In this document: piece after piece, positions 1 to 9,000 of the stretch
How the letters are laid out: the number at the start of each line of letters is the position of its first letter
Numbering within the stretch: position 1 is the stretch's first letter
From: Deltaproteobacteria bacterium
GTDB lineage: Bacteria > Myxococcota_A > Polyangia > Polyangiales > Ga0077539
Assembly (NCBI GenBank): GCA_016704445.1
Contig: JADJAE010000029.1
Span: 1 to 64,000 of the forward strand
Length of the DNA: 64,000 nucleotides
Reading direction: 5' to 3'
Notes under the pieces: model-generated
Databases searched by the model: none
Told to the model about the DNA's origin: nothing
The model's input: the letters and a program-made list of their open reading frames with translations, nothing else
Made by a program: the position numbers and the translations under genes

Positions 1-105
1 GACACCACGGTCACCATCGGCGCCATCGCCACGGTGCTCTCCGCGTTGGGCCTCGCGGTGCTCGGCTTCGTCCTCTGGGGCATCTCCCGCGCCGCAACCT
101 ATTAG
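1..105 (+). CDS. C-terminal end of a membrane protein (5' truncated by window)
   Basis: The first frame is open from base 1 to a TAG at 103-105 and encodes 34 residues. They consist of a short polar start, a hydrophobic helix of about 20 residues (Ala/Leu/Val/Gly rich) and a short basic tail, so the protein ends in a transmembrane segment. The family cannot be told from this fragment. Confidence 0.5.
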   Translation, partial: DTTVTIGAIATVLSALGLAVLGFVLWGISRAATY

Positions 106-180
106 CCCCTCGGCCTGCTGCCCCTTCGCGACCGGCACGATGGCTGCTCCCTGTACCTGCTGAAAGGTCTAGGGGTGCCC

Positions 181-726
181 ATGGAAACCTTCTTGAGTCC
201 GCGTTGGTCCTTCGTCCTGCTGCGCGCCCTGGCGAGCGTGGCCTTCGGCGTCGTCGCGCTGGCGATGCCGCGCGTCACGCTCTCCCTGCTCGCCTTCCTC
301 TTCGGCGCCTACGCCCTCGCGGACGGCGTCATCACGCTCGTGGCCGCCGCGAGGCGAGGGAGAACCCCGCACCGATGGCTCCTGGTCGTCGACGGGCTCG
401 CCCTCTGCGTCGGCGCGGCCACCCTCTTCTGGCCGGAGCTCACGCTGACCACCCTGGTGCTGCTCGTCGGGGTCCGCTTCCTGATCGCGGGCGCCTTCCA
501 GATCGCGGCCTCGTATGCGCTGAGCCCTGAGCTCGACGCCCCCGGCGCCTACCGTGTCGGGGGCCTCGCTTCCATCGTGGTCGGCGTCACCCCGTACCTC
601 GCGTCAGGCGCGAGCGCGCGGATGCTGTCCATCCTCCTCGGCGCCTACGCCCTGGTGTTCGGCGTCGTCATGGCGACCATCGCCTTCGACCTGCGCCGCA
701 CCTGGCGGATTCTCACCCACCCCTAA
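181..726 (+). CDS. HdeD/DUF308 family membrane protein
   Basis: The product is 181 aa and almost entirely hydrophobic, with about six predicted membrane segments grouped in pairs. Short Gly/Ala-rich helices that repeat the pattern 'FGAYALADG' and 'LGAYALVFG' are typical of the HdeD/DUF308 family, which is linked to acid resistance in enterics but is mostly uncharacterised elsewhere. I start at ATG 181; a GTG two codons upstream (175) is possible. An AGGGG lies just upstream. The gene stands alone, followed by a G/C-only patch. The family call is from pattern, the role in this organism unknown. Confidence 0.75.
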   Translation: METFLSPRWSFVLLRALASVAFGVVALAMPRVTLSLLAFLFGAYALADGVITLVAAARRGRTPHRWLLVVDGLALCVGAATLFWPELTLTTLVLLVGVRFLIAGAFQIAASYALSPELDAPGAYRVGGLASIVVGVTPYLASGASARMLSILLGAYALVFGVVMATIAFDLRRTWRILTHP

Positions 727-756
727 GGCCACGCGGCGGAGCGCAGACGTGGGCGA

Positions 757-1188
757 GGGGGGGGGGGGGCCGGGCCCCCCCCCCGCCCCCCGCGGCGCGG
801 CCGCCGGGGGCCGGGCCGGCCCCCGGCGGAGCGGGGGCCCGCCCGGGGGGCCCGGCCGGGGCCCCCCCCGGCGGCGCCCCCCCGCCCGGGGGGGGGGGCC
901 GCGGCGGGGGGGCCCCGCCCGCGGGCCGGCGACCCCCGCCGGGGGGCGCCCCCCGGCCCGCGGGGGGGGGCGGCCCCCCCCCCCCCCCCCCGCGGCCCCC
1001 CCCCCCCGGGGGCCCCGCGCGCCCCCCCCCCCGGGGGGCCCCCCCCCGCCGCCCCCGCCCCCGGCGGGGCCCGCGGGGGGGGCGGCCCCCCCGGGGGGGG
1101 GGCCCCCCCCGGGGGGGGGGGGGGACCCCCCCGGGGGGCGCCCCCGCCGGCCCCCGGGGGGGGCGGGGGGGGGGGGGGGGCGCGGCGG
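757..1188. other. G/C-only low-complexity patch (suspected consensus artefact)
   Basis: These 432 bases are made only of G and C runs apart from three A and no T. No reading frame here resembles a protein. The flanks are ordinary coding sequence: HdeD-like gene ends at 726 and the Sel1 protein stop is at 1190-1192. I read it as a poorly resolved consensus or gap fill rather than real genome; a true intergenic region probably lies beneath it. Confidence 0.75.
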
Positions 1189-1189
1189 T

Positions 1190-1936
1190 CTACAGCCCGA
1201 GGGTGCTGAAATACTCGGCGTCGGCGCGGTCGTCGCGGTCGACGTCGTTGAGGGTGCGGTCGGCCGCGTCGCGCAGCGTGCAGCCCCTCGCGTCGCCCGC
1301 CCGGCAGGCCCGGTCGTAGAGCTCGAAGGCCCGCGCGTGGTTGACCGCGACCCCGCGGCCCCGCTGGTAGAGCGTGCCGAGGCGGCGGCAGCTCACGACG
1401 CTGCCCTGGTCGCACCCTCGCTGCATCGCCGCGATCGCCGGGTGCGCCGTCACCTGCGGGGCAGCGGTCTCCACGACCTCGGGCGTCGGCTGCCTCGGTG
1501 TTGGTAGCTCGCGAGGGGGCTCCGGTCGGTGCGCGCCCGCGGCGATGATCCGGTGCGCCTCGGCGGTCAGCCCGTCGGACCCCCGGCCCTGCACGCCCTC
1601 GTGGCGCACGCCGAGGACCACGGCACCGACGATCCACGCGGCGACCAGGGTCGAGGCGAGCGCCATCAGCCCCTCGCGGACGGGCGCGTGGCTGCCGTGC
1701 CGGGCGCGGGTGATGGCGTCGAGCACCTCGGCGCGACGGGCCTCGGAGGGGGCGGTCCCATAGGCGGCCTCCAGGGCGCGGCCGGCCAGCCTGGGGGGCT
1801 CGCCGACCCTGGCGGCGGTGATGCGATCGAGCACCGAGGCGCGCTGGCCCGGGCGCTCGTCGCCTGCGTAGAGCGCCTCGAGGAGCTGCGCGGCGACCTC
1901 CACCTGGCGATCGCTGTCACGGTCACGACGATTCAT
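1190..1936 (-). CDS. Membrane-anchored Sel1-repeat protein, putative anti-sigma partner
   Basis: About 248 aa. The N-terminal ~85 residues are charged and helical, followed by one membrane helix (around 'LASTLVAAWIVGAVVLGV'), a Pro-rich linker, and a C-terminal domain with Sel1-type repeats ('GCDQGSVVSCRRLGTLY', 'ALYDRACRAGDA'-like) that would lie outside the membrane. The ATG at 1936 overlaps the 3' end of the sigma factor gene by 14 bases, implying coupled translation; ATG 1948 is an alternative. Position after an ECF-type sigma gene and single-pass topology suggest an anti-sigma or sensor role (inference). No classical zinc-binding anti-sigma motif is visible. Confidence 0.6.
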   Translation of the reverse strand: MNRRDRDSDRQVEVAAQLLEALYAGDERPGQRASVLDRITAARVGEPPRLAGRALEAAYGTAPSEARRAEVLDAITRARHGSHAPVREGLMALASTLVAAWIVGAVVLGVRHEGVQGRGSDGLTAEAHRIIAAGAHRPEPPRELPTPRQPTPEVVETAAPQVTAHPAIAAMQRGCDQGSVVSCRRLGTLYQRGRGVAVNHARAFELYDRACRAGDARGCTLRDAADRTLNDVDRDDRADAEYFSTLGL

Positions 1937-2606
1937 GGTCGACCTCATGGTCACGGGGCACCGTGGACGTTCTCCGGATCGCCGCCCTGCCCATCTCGGC
2001 GAACGCGACCAGGGAGGGGAGCAGCCGCTGGAGCCGCTTGCGAAGGCCGGGCGCCGTGCAGGCCGTGCCGCACTCGGTCTGGATCAGCTCCGCCAGCTCC
2101 TCGAACTCCAGCTTGTCGATGCAGCTATGGAACAACAGCAGCCGGTCTTCGTCGGGCAGCGCGTCGAGGAGCTGCCGGAGGTAGATCATCGCGTCGGGGT
2201 CGGAGAGCGTCCGCTGGATCGACTCGACGTGGATCGACTCGTGGTCGCTCGACACCTCGATGTCGTCGAGCGAGCTCGGGCCCCACGGGGCGTCGACCTC
2301 GTGCCTCGCCTTCGAGGCGCGGATGCGGTCGATCACGTGGTTGCGGGTGATCCGGTGCATCCACGATTTCAGGCAGGGAAGCTCCCGGCCCTCCTCCAGC
2401 TCCAGCGAGCCGATGCTCTGGCTCGCCCGCAAGAACACCTCCTGCTCGATGTCGTGGACGTCGTAGCCCCGCCGCGGGCCGACCATCATCCTGGCGAGCA
2501 GCCGCACGCTCCCTCCGCAGGCGTCGTAGATCGACTGCCACGCCGCCCGGTACTCCCGCGGGCTGCGTGGTGCGGAGGCGGCGCGGACGGTGTCTCTCCA
2601 GTTCAT
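1923..2606 (-). CDS. ECF-type RNA polymerase sigma factor
   Basis: About 227 aa. Region 2 is visible around 'DVHDIEQEVFLRA' and 'LKSWMHRITRNHVIDRIRA', the core-binding and -10 recognition helices of sigma-70 factors. A weaker region 4 follows ('LLDALPDEDRLLLF' then 'GLRKRLQRLLPSL'), where the recognition helix is preceded by an unusual insertion containing 'ECGTACTAPG'. I chose ATG 2606 over an upstream TTG at 2651. It overlaps the downstream membrane Sel1 protein, as in sigma/anti-sigma pairs. The targets are unknown. Confidence 0.75.
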   Translation of the reverse strand: MNWRDTVRAASAPRSPREYRAAWQSIYDACGGSVRLLARMMVGPRRGYDVHDIEQEVFLRASQSIGSLELEEGRELPCLKSWMHRITRNHVIDRIRASKARHEVDAPWGPSSLDDIEVSSDHESIHVESIQRTLSDPDAMIYLRQLLDALPDEDRLLLFHSCIDKLEFEELAELIQTECGTACTAPGLRKRLQRLLPSLVAFAEMGRAAIRRTSTVPRDHEVDHESS

Positions 2607-2684
2607 CGTGTGGGGGTGGTAGGACACCACGCGGCATCCATAGGTTCCCAACGTGGGGGAGGGGGCCCGCGTGACCGCGGAAGC

Positions 2685-3152
2685 TCAGCGAGCGAGCGCG
2701 AGCCTCGTGACGACCTCGATGAGCCGGTCGGGATCGACCGGCTTGGGCAGGTGCTCGGTGAACCCCGCCTCGAGCGCCCTCGCCCGGTGCTCCGACCCGG
2801 TGAAGGCCGTGAGGGCCAGGGCGGGGACGGCCCCTCCGGCCTCGGGGCTCAGCAGCCGCACCCGCCGGATGAGGCTGTAGCCGTCCTCGCCGGGCATCCC
2901 GATGTCAGACACCAGGAAGTCAGGGCGATCGGCCACGAAGACCTTCAGCGCCTCGTCGACGTTGCCCGCCACGGAGACGTGGGCCCGGGTGTAGCGCAGC
3001 ACCATCGCGAAGAGGTCGCGCGCGTCGATCTCGTCGTCGACCACCAGGATGTGCAGCCCTTCGAGCGCCTGCATGGACCCGTCGCCGCTCGCCCTCTCCT
3101 CCTCGGGCGATGGGTATCTCTCGCCGTCAGGGGGAGGGGGGCTGCTCATCAT
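2685..3152 (-). CDS. Stand-alone response regulator receiver protein
   Basis: About 155 aa: a Pro-rich N-terminal tail of ~30 residues and one receiver domain. 'ILVVDDEIDA' supplies the acidic pocket, 'FLVSDIGMPGEDG' the phospho-acceptor Asp, 'LALTAFTG' the Thr and 'HLPKPV' the Lys. No output domain is present, so it probably acts through protein contact like CheY/Spo0F-type regulators. ATG 3152 is chosen because it yields a Met-Met-Ser start shortly before the receiver. It is closely related to the receiver encoded at 3561-4112. No histidine kinase gene is adjacent. Confidence 0.8.
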   Translation of the reverse strand: MMSSPPPPDGERYPSPEEERASGDGSMQALEGLHILVVDDEIDARDLFAMVLRYTRAHVSVAGNVDEALKVFVADRPDFLVSDIGMPGEDGYSLIRRVRLLSPEAGGAVPALALTAFTGSEHRARALEAGFTEHLPKPVDPDRLIEVVTRLALAR

Positions 3153-3224
3153 CGGCGGTATTTTGGTCCGAGCCAGAAGCAGAAACAACAAATCAACGGA
3201 GCGCGGTGATTCCCGCCGGTGCTC

Positions 3225-3434
3225 TCAGTCATGGCCGGTGAGCCTGCGCATCAGCCGCTGCCAGAGGGGAGGCGCTGGCTGCACGGGCCGGAAGGGCGAG
3301 CTCGCCCGGGCGCGGCGGTCGAAGTGGAAGACCGTGACCGTGAGCACCCCGCCGGGCACCACGATCACCTCGCGCCGCACCAGAGGGTCCCTCTCGGCGA
3401 GGTCGGCATCGGGGTGCATGAGACGGCGGTTCAT
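3225..3434 (-). CDS. Small hypothetical protein (69 aa)
   Basis: An ATG-initiated frame between two receiver genes, all on the minus strand. The peptide begins Met-Asn-Arg-Arg, has a central hydrophobic beta-like stretch ('REVIVVPGGVLTVTVFHFD') and a basic tail. Its position in a co-directional series and non-shadow composition make it a plausible gene, but no family is recognised. Confidence 0.45.
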   Translation of the reverse strand: MNRRLMHPDADLAERDPLVRREVIVVPGGVLTVTVFHFDRRARASSPFRPVQPAPPLWQRLMRRLTGHD

Positions 3435-3560
3435 CGATTCGCCCTGTGACTACATCACCATTGCCGAGCTCGTGTCGCGCGTTGGTCGCTCAAAATCGCT
3501 TGATTTCAAGGTCTTTGGTGAGGGCTTGAGGCCGCGGTCGAGGCCTCCGCGTCGCGGGCG

Positions 3561-4112
3561 TCAGCTCACGAGGCGCCGCACGATGGCCACGAGCTGCTGC
3601 GGCTCGAAGGGCTTGCCGACGTGGAGGTTGAAGCCCGCGTCCAGGGCCTGGGCGCGGTGCTCGCGGCCCGTGAAGGCCGTCACCGCGACGGCGGGGATGG
3701 CGCCCCCCTGGGAGGGAGAGAGCGCCCTCACCCGGCGCATCAGGCTGAAGCCGTCCTCCTCGGGCATCCCGATGTCCGAGACCAGCACCTGGGGAGGGTC
3801 GCGCTGGATCATGGAGTACGCCTCCGACGCCCGGCCCGCGGTGGTCACCACCGCCCCGCAGCTCTCGAGCACCATCGCGAAGAGCTCGCGCGCGTCGACC
3901 TCGTCGTCGACCACCAGCACGCGAACGCCCGTGAGGTCGGCGTAGAGCCCGCTCCCCTCGCCCACCTGACGAGGGTCGATCTCGGTGAGGGAGGGCGACG
4001 AGCCCCGAGCGATGTCAGTTACCGACGGTTGCATGACGAGGGCGCGTCCAGTCGCTGGGAGGGAGACCTTGGAGAAAGCCACGGGCGATGGACGATGCCC
4101 AGCACCCGACAT
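3561..4112 (-). CDS. Stand-alone response regulator receiver protein
   Basis: 183 aa from ATG 4112, or 157 aa from ATG 4034; neither has a clear ribosome-binding site. The receiver domain has 'VLVVDDEVDA', phospho-acceptor 'VLVSDIGMPEEDG', 'VAVTAFTG' and 'HVGKPF'. It shares with the product of 2685-3152 the signature SDIGMP-EDG-SL-RRVR-LSP, followed by TAFTG-EHRA-AL-AGF, so the two genes are a local duplication. It has no output domain. The N-terminal extension is low in structure. Confidence 0.8.
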   Translation of the reverse strand: MSGAGHRPSPVAFSKVSLPATGRALVMQPSVTDIARGSSPSLTEIDPRQVGEGSGLYADLTGVRVLVVDDEVDARELFAMVLESCGAVVTTAGRASEAYSMIQRDPPQVLVSDIGMPEEDGFSLMRRVRALSPSQGGAIPAVAVTAFTGREHRAQALDAGFNLHVGKPFEPQQLVAIVRRLVS

Positions 4113-4340
4113 GCCAGTGCGGCCTCATCGAGGGATCAGGCATGGTTGCCTCCCCATAGGGCGGAGTCCGCACGAGACAATTCGGCGCACCTCGCCAGAA
4201 CGCCACACCCACCTCGTCCTTCGCCCGCGGCTGCGGTTGGAGGCCCGCGCCGGGGGCTGAAAACCTTGGGCGGCTGGTCGGGTTTTCTCGCTTTGGCCCT
4301 CCAAAACCCTTGCGATCCGGTGTAGGAAGCGCGCCGTCCA
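4113..4340 (+). promoter_or_regulatory. Divergent intergenic region likely holding the PUFA operon promoter
   Basis: This 228-bp gap separates the leftward receiver gene from the rightward pfa1 and is less G+C-rich near its right end (4255-4325). It is the only sizeable non-coding region upstream of the operon, so a promoter is expected here. I could not assign convincing -35/-10 boxes, and the sigma-54-like bases present have wrong spacing. Confidence 0.35.
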
Positions 4341-5969
4341 GTGGCCACCTCAACCGTCGATCTCGCTCCTGTTGCACTCTGGGTCCCCGGGTCTGCTGCT
4401 CCCGCCTTCGGGGCGCGCGACCTTCACGGCGTCATCGCCGCGGTGCGACAGGTCGCTCACGTCGTCCGCGACGGCGCCGCCGGCCGGGTGGGCGTCGCGC
4501 TCGGCGGAGAGATGGTCCCCGCCTCGCGTCCCGTCCCCGGGGCGCTGCCGCTCCTCGCCACGCTCCCGGCGCTCTACCCCGAGTGGCTGGGCGACCGCTC
4601 GTTCTGCGAGGTGCACCGGGTGCGCTTCGCCTACGTGGTGGGCGAGATGGCCAACGGCATCGCCACGACGCGCATGGTCATCGCCGCCGCGCGCGCCGGG
4701 ATGCTCGGCTTCTTCGGCGCCGCGGGCCTGGGCTTCGAGCGCGTGGAGCGGGCCCTCGACGAGCTCTGCTCGACCCTGGGCGACGCGCTCCCCTGGGGGG
4801 TCAACCTCATCCACTCCCCCAACGAGCCCGAGCTCGAAGAGCGCGTGGCCGACCTGCTCATCCGCCGAGGGGTGGCCCGGGTCTCGGCCTCGGCCTTCAT
4901 GGCCCTCACCCCGGCGGTGGTGCGCTACGCCGCGAGCGGGCTCTCGCTCGACGCCTCCGGGCGCATCGCCCGCAGGCACCACGTCTTCGCCAAGATCTCC
5001 CGCTCCGAGGTGGCCCGTCGCTTCATGGCCCCGGCGCCCGCGGAGATGCTCCGCGCCCTGGTCGACCGGGGGCTGCTCACCGCCGCCGAGGCCGAGCTCG
5101 CCGCGAGGGTCCCGGTGGCCGAAGACATCACCGTCGAGGCCGACTCCGGCGGGCACACCGACAACCAGGCGCTGACGGCGCTGCTGCCGACCATCCTCTC
5201 GCTGCGCGACGAGATGAGCGCGAAGCACGGGTACACCCGGCCGATTCGCGTCGGGGCGGCGGGCGGCCTCGGCACCCCCGGGGCCGTCGCGGCGGCCTAT
5301 GCGATGGGCGCGGCCTACGTGCTCACCGGCTCGGTCAACCAGGCGGCGGTGGAGTCAGGGCTCTCCGAGCCGGGGCGGGCGATGCTGGCGCAGGCCGACC
5401 TCGCGGACGTGATCATGGCCCCCGCGGCGGACATGTTCGAGCTCGGGGTGAAGGTCCAGGTGCTCAAGCGCGGGACCATGTTCGGGGTGCGCGCGGCGAA
5501 GCTCTACGACGCCTATGTGAAGTACCCGTCGCTCTCGGCCATCCCCGCGGAGGAGCGAGCGAAGCTGGAGGGCGACGTGCTGCACGCGACCTTCGACGAG
5601 GTGTGGGCCGACACCAGGACCTTCTGGCAGAAGCGCGACCCCTCGGAGGTGACCCGCTGCGAGGCCGACCCGAGGCGCAAGATGGCCCTGGTCTTCCGCT
5701 GGTACCTGGGCAAGGCCAGCAAGTGGGCCATCGACGGCGAGCCCTCGCGCCGCGCCGACTACCAGGTCTGGTGCGGGCCCGCGATGGGGGCCTTCAACGC
5801 CTGGACCCGAGGAACCTTCCTGGCCGAGCCCGGCAACCGCACGGTGGTGCAGATCGGGCTCAACCTGCTGGAGGGCGCCGCGGTGGTCACCCGCGCCCAG
5901 CAGCTCCGCTCGTACGGCGTCGCGGTTCCGCCGGACGCCTTCGATTTCCGTCCGCGCCCCTTGGGCTGA
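4341..5969 (+). CDS. pfa1: PUFA synthase subunit Pfa1, PfaD-type enoyl reductase
   Basis: 542 aa from GTG 4341. It is a PfaD-type FMN-dependent enoyl reductase of the nitronate monooxygenase-like TIM barrel fold, which reduces the 2,3-enoyl intermediates of PUFA synthesis in trans. Family features seen: 'LGFFGAAGLGFERVE', 'PWGVNLIHSPNEPELEE', 'ADSGGHTDNQ' (the conserved SGGHTDN loop), 'RVGAAGGLGTPGAVAAA' and 'VLTGSVNQAAVESGLS'. The C-terminal third ('RKMALVFRWYLGKASKWA') is also typical. Length matches the family. It is the first gene of the operon, 54 bp before pfa2. Confidence 0.9.
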   Translation: MATSTVDLAPVALWVPGSAAPAFGARDLHGVIAAVRQVAHVVRDGAAGRVGVALGGEMVPASRPVPGALPLLATLPALYPEWLGDRSFCEVHRVRFAYVVGEMANGIATTRMVIAAARAGMLGFFGAAGLGFERVERALDELCSTLGDALPWGVNLIHSPNEPELEERVADLLIRRGVARVSASAFMALTPAVVRYAASGLSLDASGRIARRHHVFAKISRSEVARRFMAPAPAEMLRALVDRGLLTAAEAELAARVPVAEDITVEADSGGHTDNQALTALLPTILSLRDEMSAKHGYTRPIRVGAAGGLGTPGAVAAAYAMGAAYVLTGSVNQAAVESGLSEPGRAMLAQADLADVIMAPAADMFELGVKVQVLKRGTMFGVRAAKLYDAYVKYPSLSAIPAEERAKLEGDVLHATFDEVWADTRTFWQKRDPSEVTRCEADPRRKMALVFRWYLGKASKWAIDGEPSRRADYQVWCGPAMGAFNAWTRGTFLAEPGNRTVVQIGLNLLEGAAVVTRAQQLRSYGVAVPPDAFDFRPRPLG

Positions 5970-6023
5970 CATGGCCCTCTCCGACTCGACTGCCTTCCCC
6001 ACCCGTTACGACGAGGTCTTGAG

Positions 6024-9000
6024 ATGACGCAGGTTCCCATTGCCATCGTGGGCGTGAGCGCCCTCTTCCCGGGTTCGACCGACGCGCAGGGCTTCTGGCG
6101 CGACATCCTCCTGGGGCGCGACCTCGTCACCGACGTGCCCCCGTCGCACTGGCTCATCGAGGACTACTACGACCCCGATCCCTCGGCGCCGGACAAGACC
6201 TACTCCAAGCGCGGGGCCTTCCTCCCCGACGTGGCCTTCGACCCGATGGAGTTCGGCATTCCGCCGTCCATCCTGCCCGCCACGGACACCGCGCAGCTCC
6301 TCGCGCTCATCGTCGCGCAGCGCGTGCTCGACGACGCCACCCAGGGCCAGTTCGCCAAGATGGACCGCGAGCGCGCCTCGGTCATCCTCGGCGTCACCTC
6401 GGGCCAGGAACTCCTCGGCACCATGGTCAGCCGCCTCCAGCGGCCCATCTGGATCAAGGCCCTCCGCGACTCCGGCATCCCCGAAGAGGAAGCCATCGTC
6501 ATCTGCGAGCGCATCGCCGGCGGCTTCGTCCCGTGGCAGGAGTCGTCCTTCCCCGGGCTGCTGGGCAACGTGGTGGCCGGGCGCATCGCCAACCGCTTCG
6601 ACCTGCGCGGCACCAACTGCGTCACCGACGCGGCCTGCGCCAGCACCCTCTCGGCGCTCTCCATGGCCATCAACGAGCTCGCGATCGGCCAGTCCGACCT
6701 GGTGATCGCCGGCGGCGTCGACACCATGAACGACATCTTCATGTACATGTGCTTCAGCAAGACGCCCGCGCTCTCGAAGTCGGGCGACTGCCGGCCCTTC
6801 TCCGACGCCGCCGACGGCACGCTGCTGGGCGAGGGCATGGCCATGCTGGCGCTCAAGCGCCTCGACGACGCCGAGCGCGCGGGCGACCGGGTCTACGGCG
6901 TCATCCGCGGCCTCGGGTCGTCCTCCGACGGCCGCAGCAAGAGCGTGTACGCGCCGCTGCCCGAGGGGCAGGCCCGGGCGCTGCGCCGCACCTACGAGAA
7001 CGCTGGCTACGGCGCCGACACCGTGGAGCTGGTCGAGGCCCACGGCACCGCCACCAAGGCGGGCGACGCCGCGGAGTTCGCCGGGCTCGAGATCGCCTTC
7101 GGAGAGTCCGGCCGCACCGACCGCCAGTGGTGCGCCCTCGGATCGGTGAAGTCGCAGATCGGCCACACCAAGGCCGCGGCCGGCGCGGCGGGCCTCTTCA
7201 AGGCCGTGATGGCGCTGCACCACAAGGTGCTGCCGCCCACCATCAAGGTCGACCGGCCCAACCCCGCGCTCAACATCGAGAAGAGCCCCTTCTACCTCAA
7301 CACCCAGGCGAGGCCGTGGATCCGCGACGCCTCGCACCCGCGCCGCGCCTCGGTGTCCAGCTTCGGCTTCGGCGGAAGCAACTTCCACGTGGCGCTCGAG
7401 GAGTACACGGGCCCCGCCCCGCGCGCGTGGCGCGTTCGCACCGAGCCCACCGAGCTGGTGCTGCTCTCCGACGAGACCGCGCAGGGGCTCTCGGCGAAGT
7501 GCGATGACGCCGCGAAGCGCGCCGCGGACTCCGGGCTCACCGCCGTGGCGAGGGCCTCGCAGGAGGGCTTCGGCGCGGGCGCGAAGGCGCGGCTCGCGGT
7601 GGTGGCGAGCGACGCGGCCGACCTCGCGGCCAAGCTCAAGCAGGTGCAGGCGCACCTCGCGGCGAAGCCCGACGCGGCGCTCTCGACCCCGACCGGCATC
7701 CACTACGGGGTGGGGGCGAGGCGGGGGGCGTGGCCTTCGTGTTCCCGGGGCAGGGGAGCCAGTACGTGGGCATGGGCGGAGACGTCGCGATGAGCGTCGA
7801 CGTCGCCCGCTCGGCCTGGGACGACGCCGCCAACGCCCGCTTCGACGGCTCGACCGTGGGCGACGTGGTGTTCCCCGTGCCGGTGTTCTCGGACGACGAG
7901 CGCGCGGCGCAGACGAAGCGCCTCACGGCCACCGAGTGGGCCCAGGCCTCCATCGGCGTGGCGAGCCTCGCGCTGCTGCGGGTGCTGCGCTCTCTCGGGG
8001 TGAAGGCCCAGGACGTGGGCGGCCACAGCTTCGGCGAGGTGACCGCGCTCTGCGCCGCGGGGGTGATCGACGAGGCGAGCTTCGTGGCCGTGGCCCGTCG
8101 CCGCGGCGAGCTGATGCGCGACGCGTCGGCGACGCCGGGAGCGATGACCGCCGTGGGCCGCCCCATCGACGAGGTGAGGGCCGCGCTGGCGGAGTTCGGC
8201 GACTCGGTGGTGGTGGCCAACCACAACCACCCGAAGCAGGTGGTGCTCTCCGGGGCCACCGAGGCCATCGAGAGGGTCGAGGCGCTGCTCTCCACCAAGG
8301 GCATGGCGGCGAAGCGATTGCCGGTCTCGACGGCCTTCCACAGCGCCCTGGTGGCGCCGTCGGGGGCGAAGTTCGGGGACTTCCTCGCGGGGGTGCCCTT
8401 CGGGGCGCCGGGCGCGGTGGTGTGGTCCAACGCCGAGGCCGCGCCCTACCCCACGGACGCCGCGGGGATGCGCGAACGCCTCGCGGGGCAGATCGCCCGC
8501 CCGGTGCGCTTCGTCGAGCAGGTCGAGGCCATGTGGGCCCGCGGCGCCCGCACCTTCATCGAGGTCGGCCCCGGCGCGGTGCTCACCGACCTGGTCGATC
8601 GCATCCTCGGTAGCCGCCCCCACGTGAGCGTTCCGCTCGACCGCAAGGGCAAGCACGGCGTGACCAGCCTCCAGGAGGCCCTCGGCCGGCTGGCCGTGGC
8701 GGGCGTCCCCATGAACCTCGCGGCCCTCTGGGCGGACTACGCCCCCACGCCTGCGCCCAAGAAGAAGCCCGCGATGACCCTGTCGCTCAACGGCTCCAAC
8801 TACGGCAAGCCCTACCCCCCGAAGGGAGGCGCCGCGGCGCTGCCGAAGCCCAACCCCCCGAGGGTGAAGGAGGTCGTGGAGGTCGTGAAGGAAGTGGTGA
8901 AGGAGGTCGTGGTGGTGAGAGAGGTGCCGTCGGCCGCTCCGTCGGCCGCCGCTCCGGTCGCCGCCGCTCCGGCCGCGAGCGCTGGAGAGAACCTCGCCTG

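Noticed and set aside
4290..4320. Possible sigma-54 promoter upstream of pfa1 (TTGGCC...TTGCG)
   Set aside because: The GG and GC elements are about 15 bases apart, not the required 10.
7711..7731. Programmed frameshifting in pfa2
   Set aside because: There is no slippery heptamer with downstream structure, and three separate one-base losses including one exactly matched to sister ACP copies fit missing bases better.
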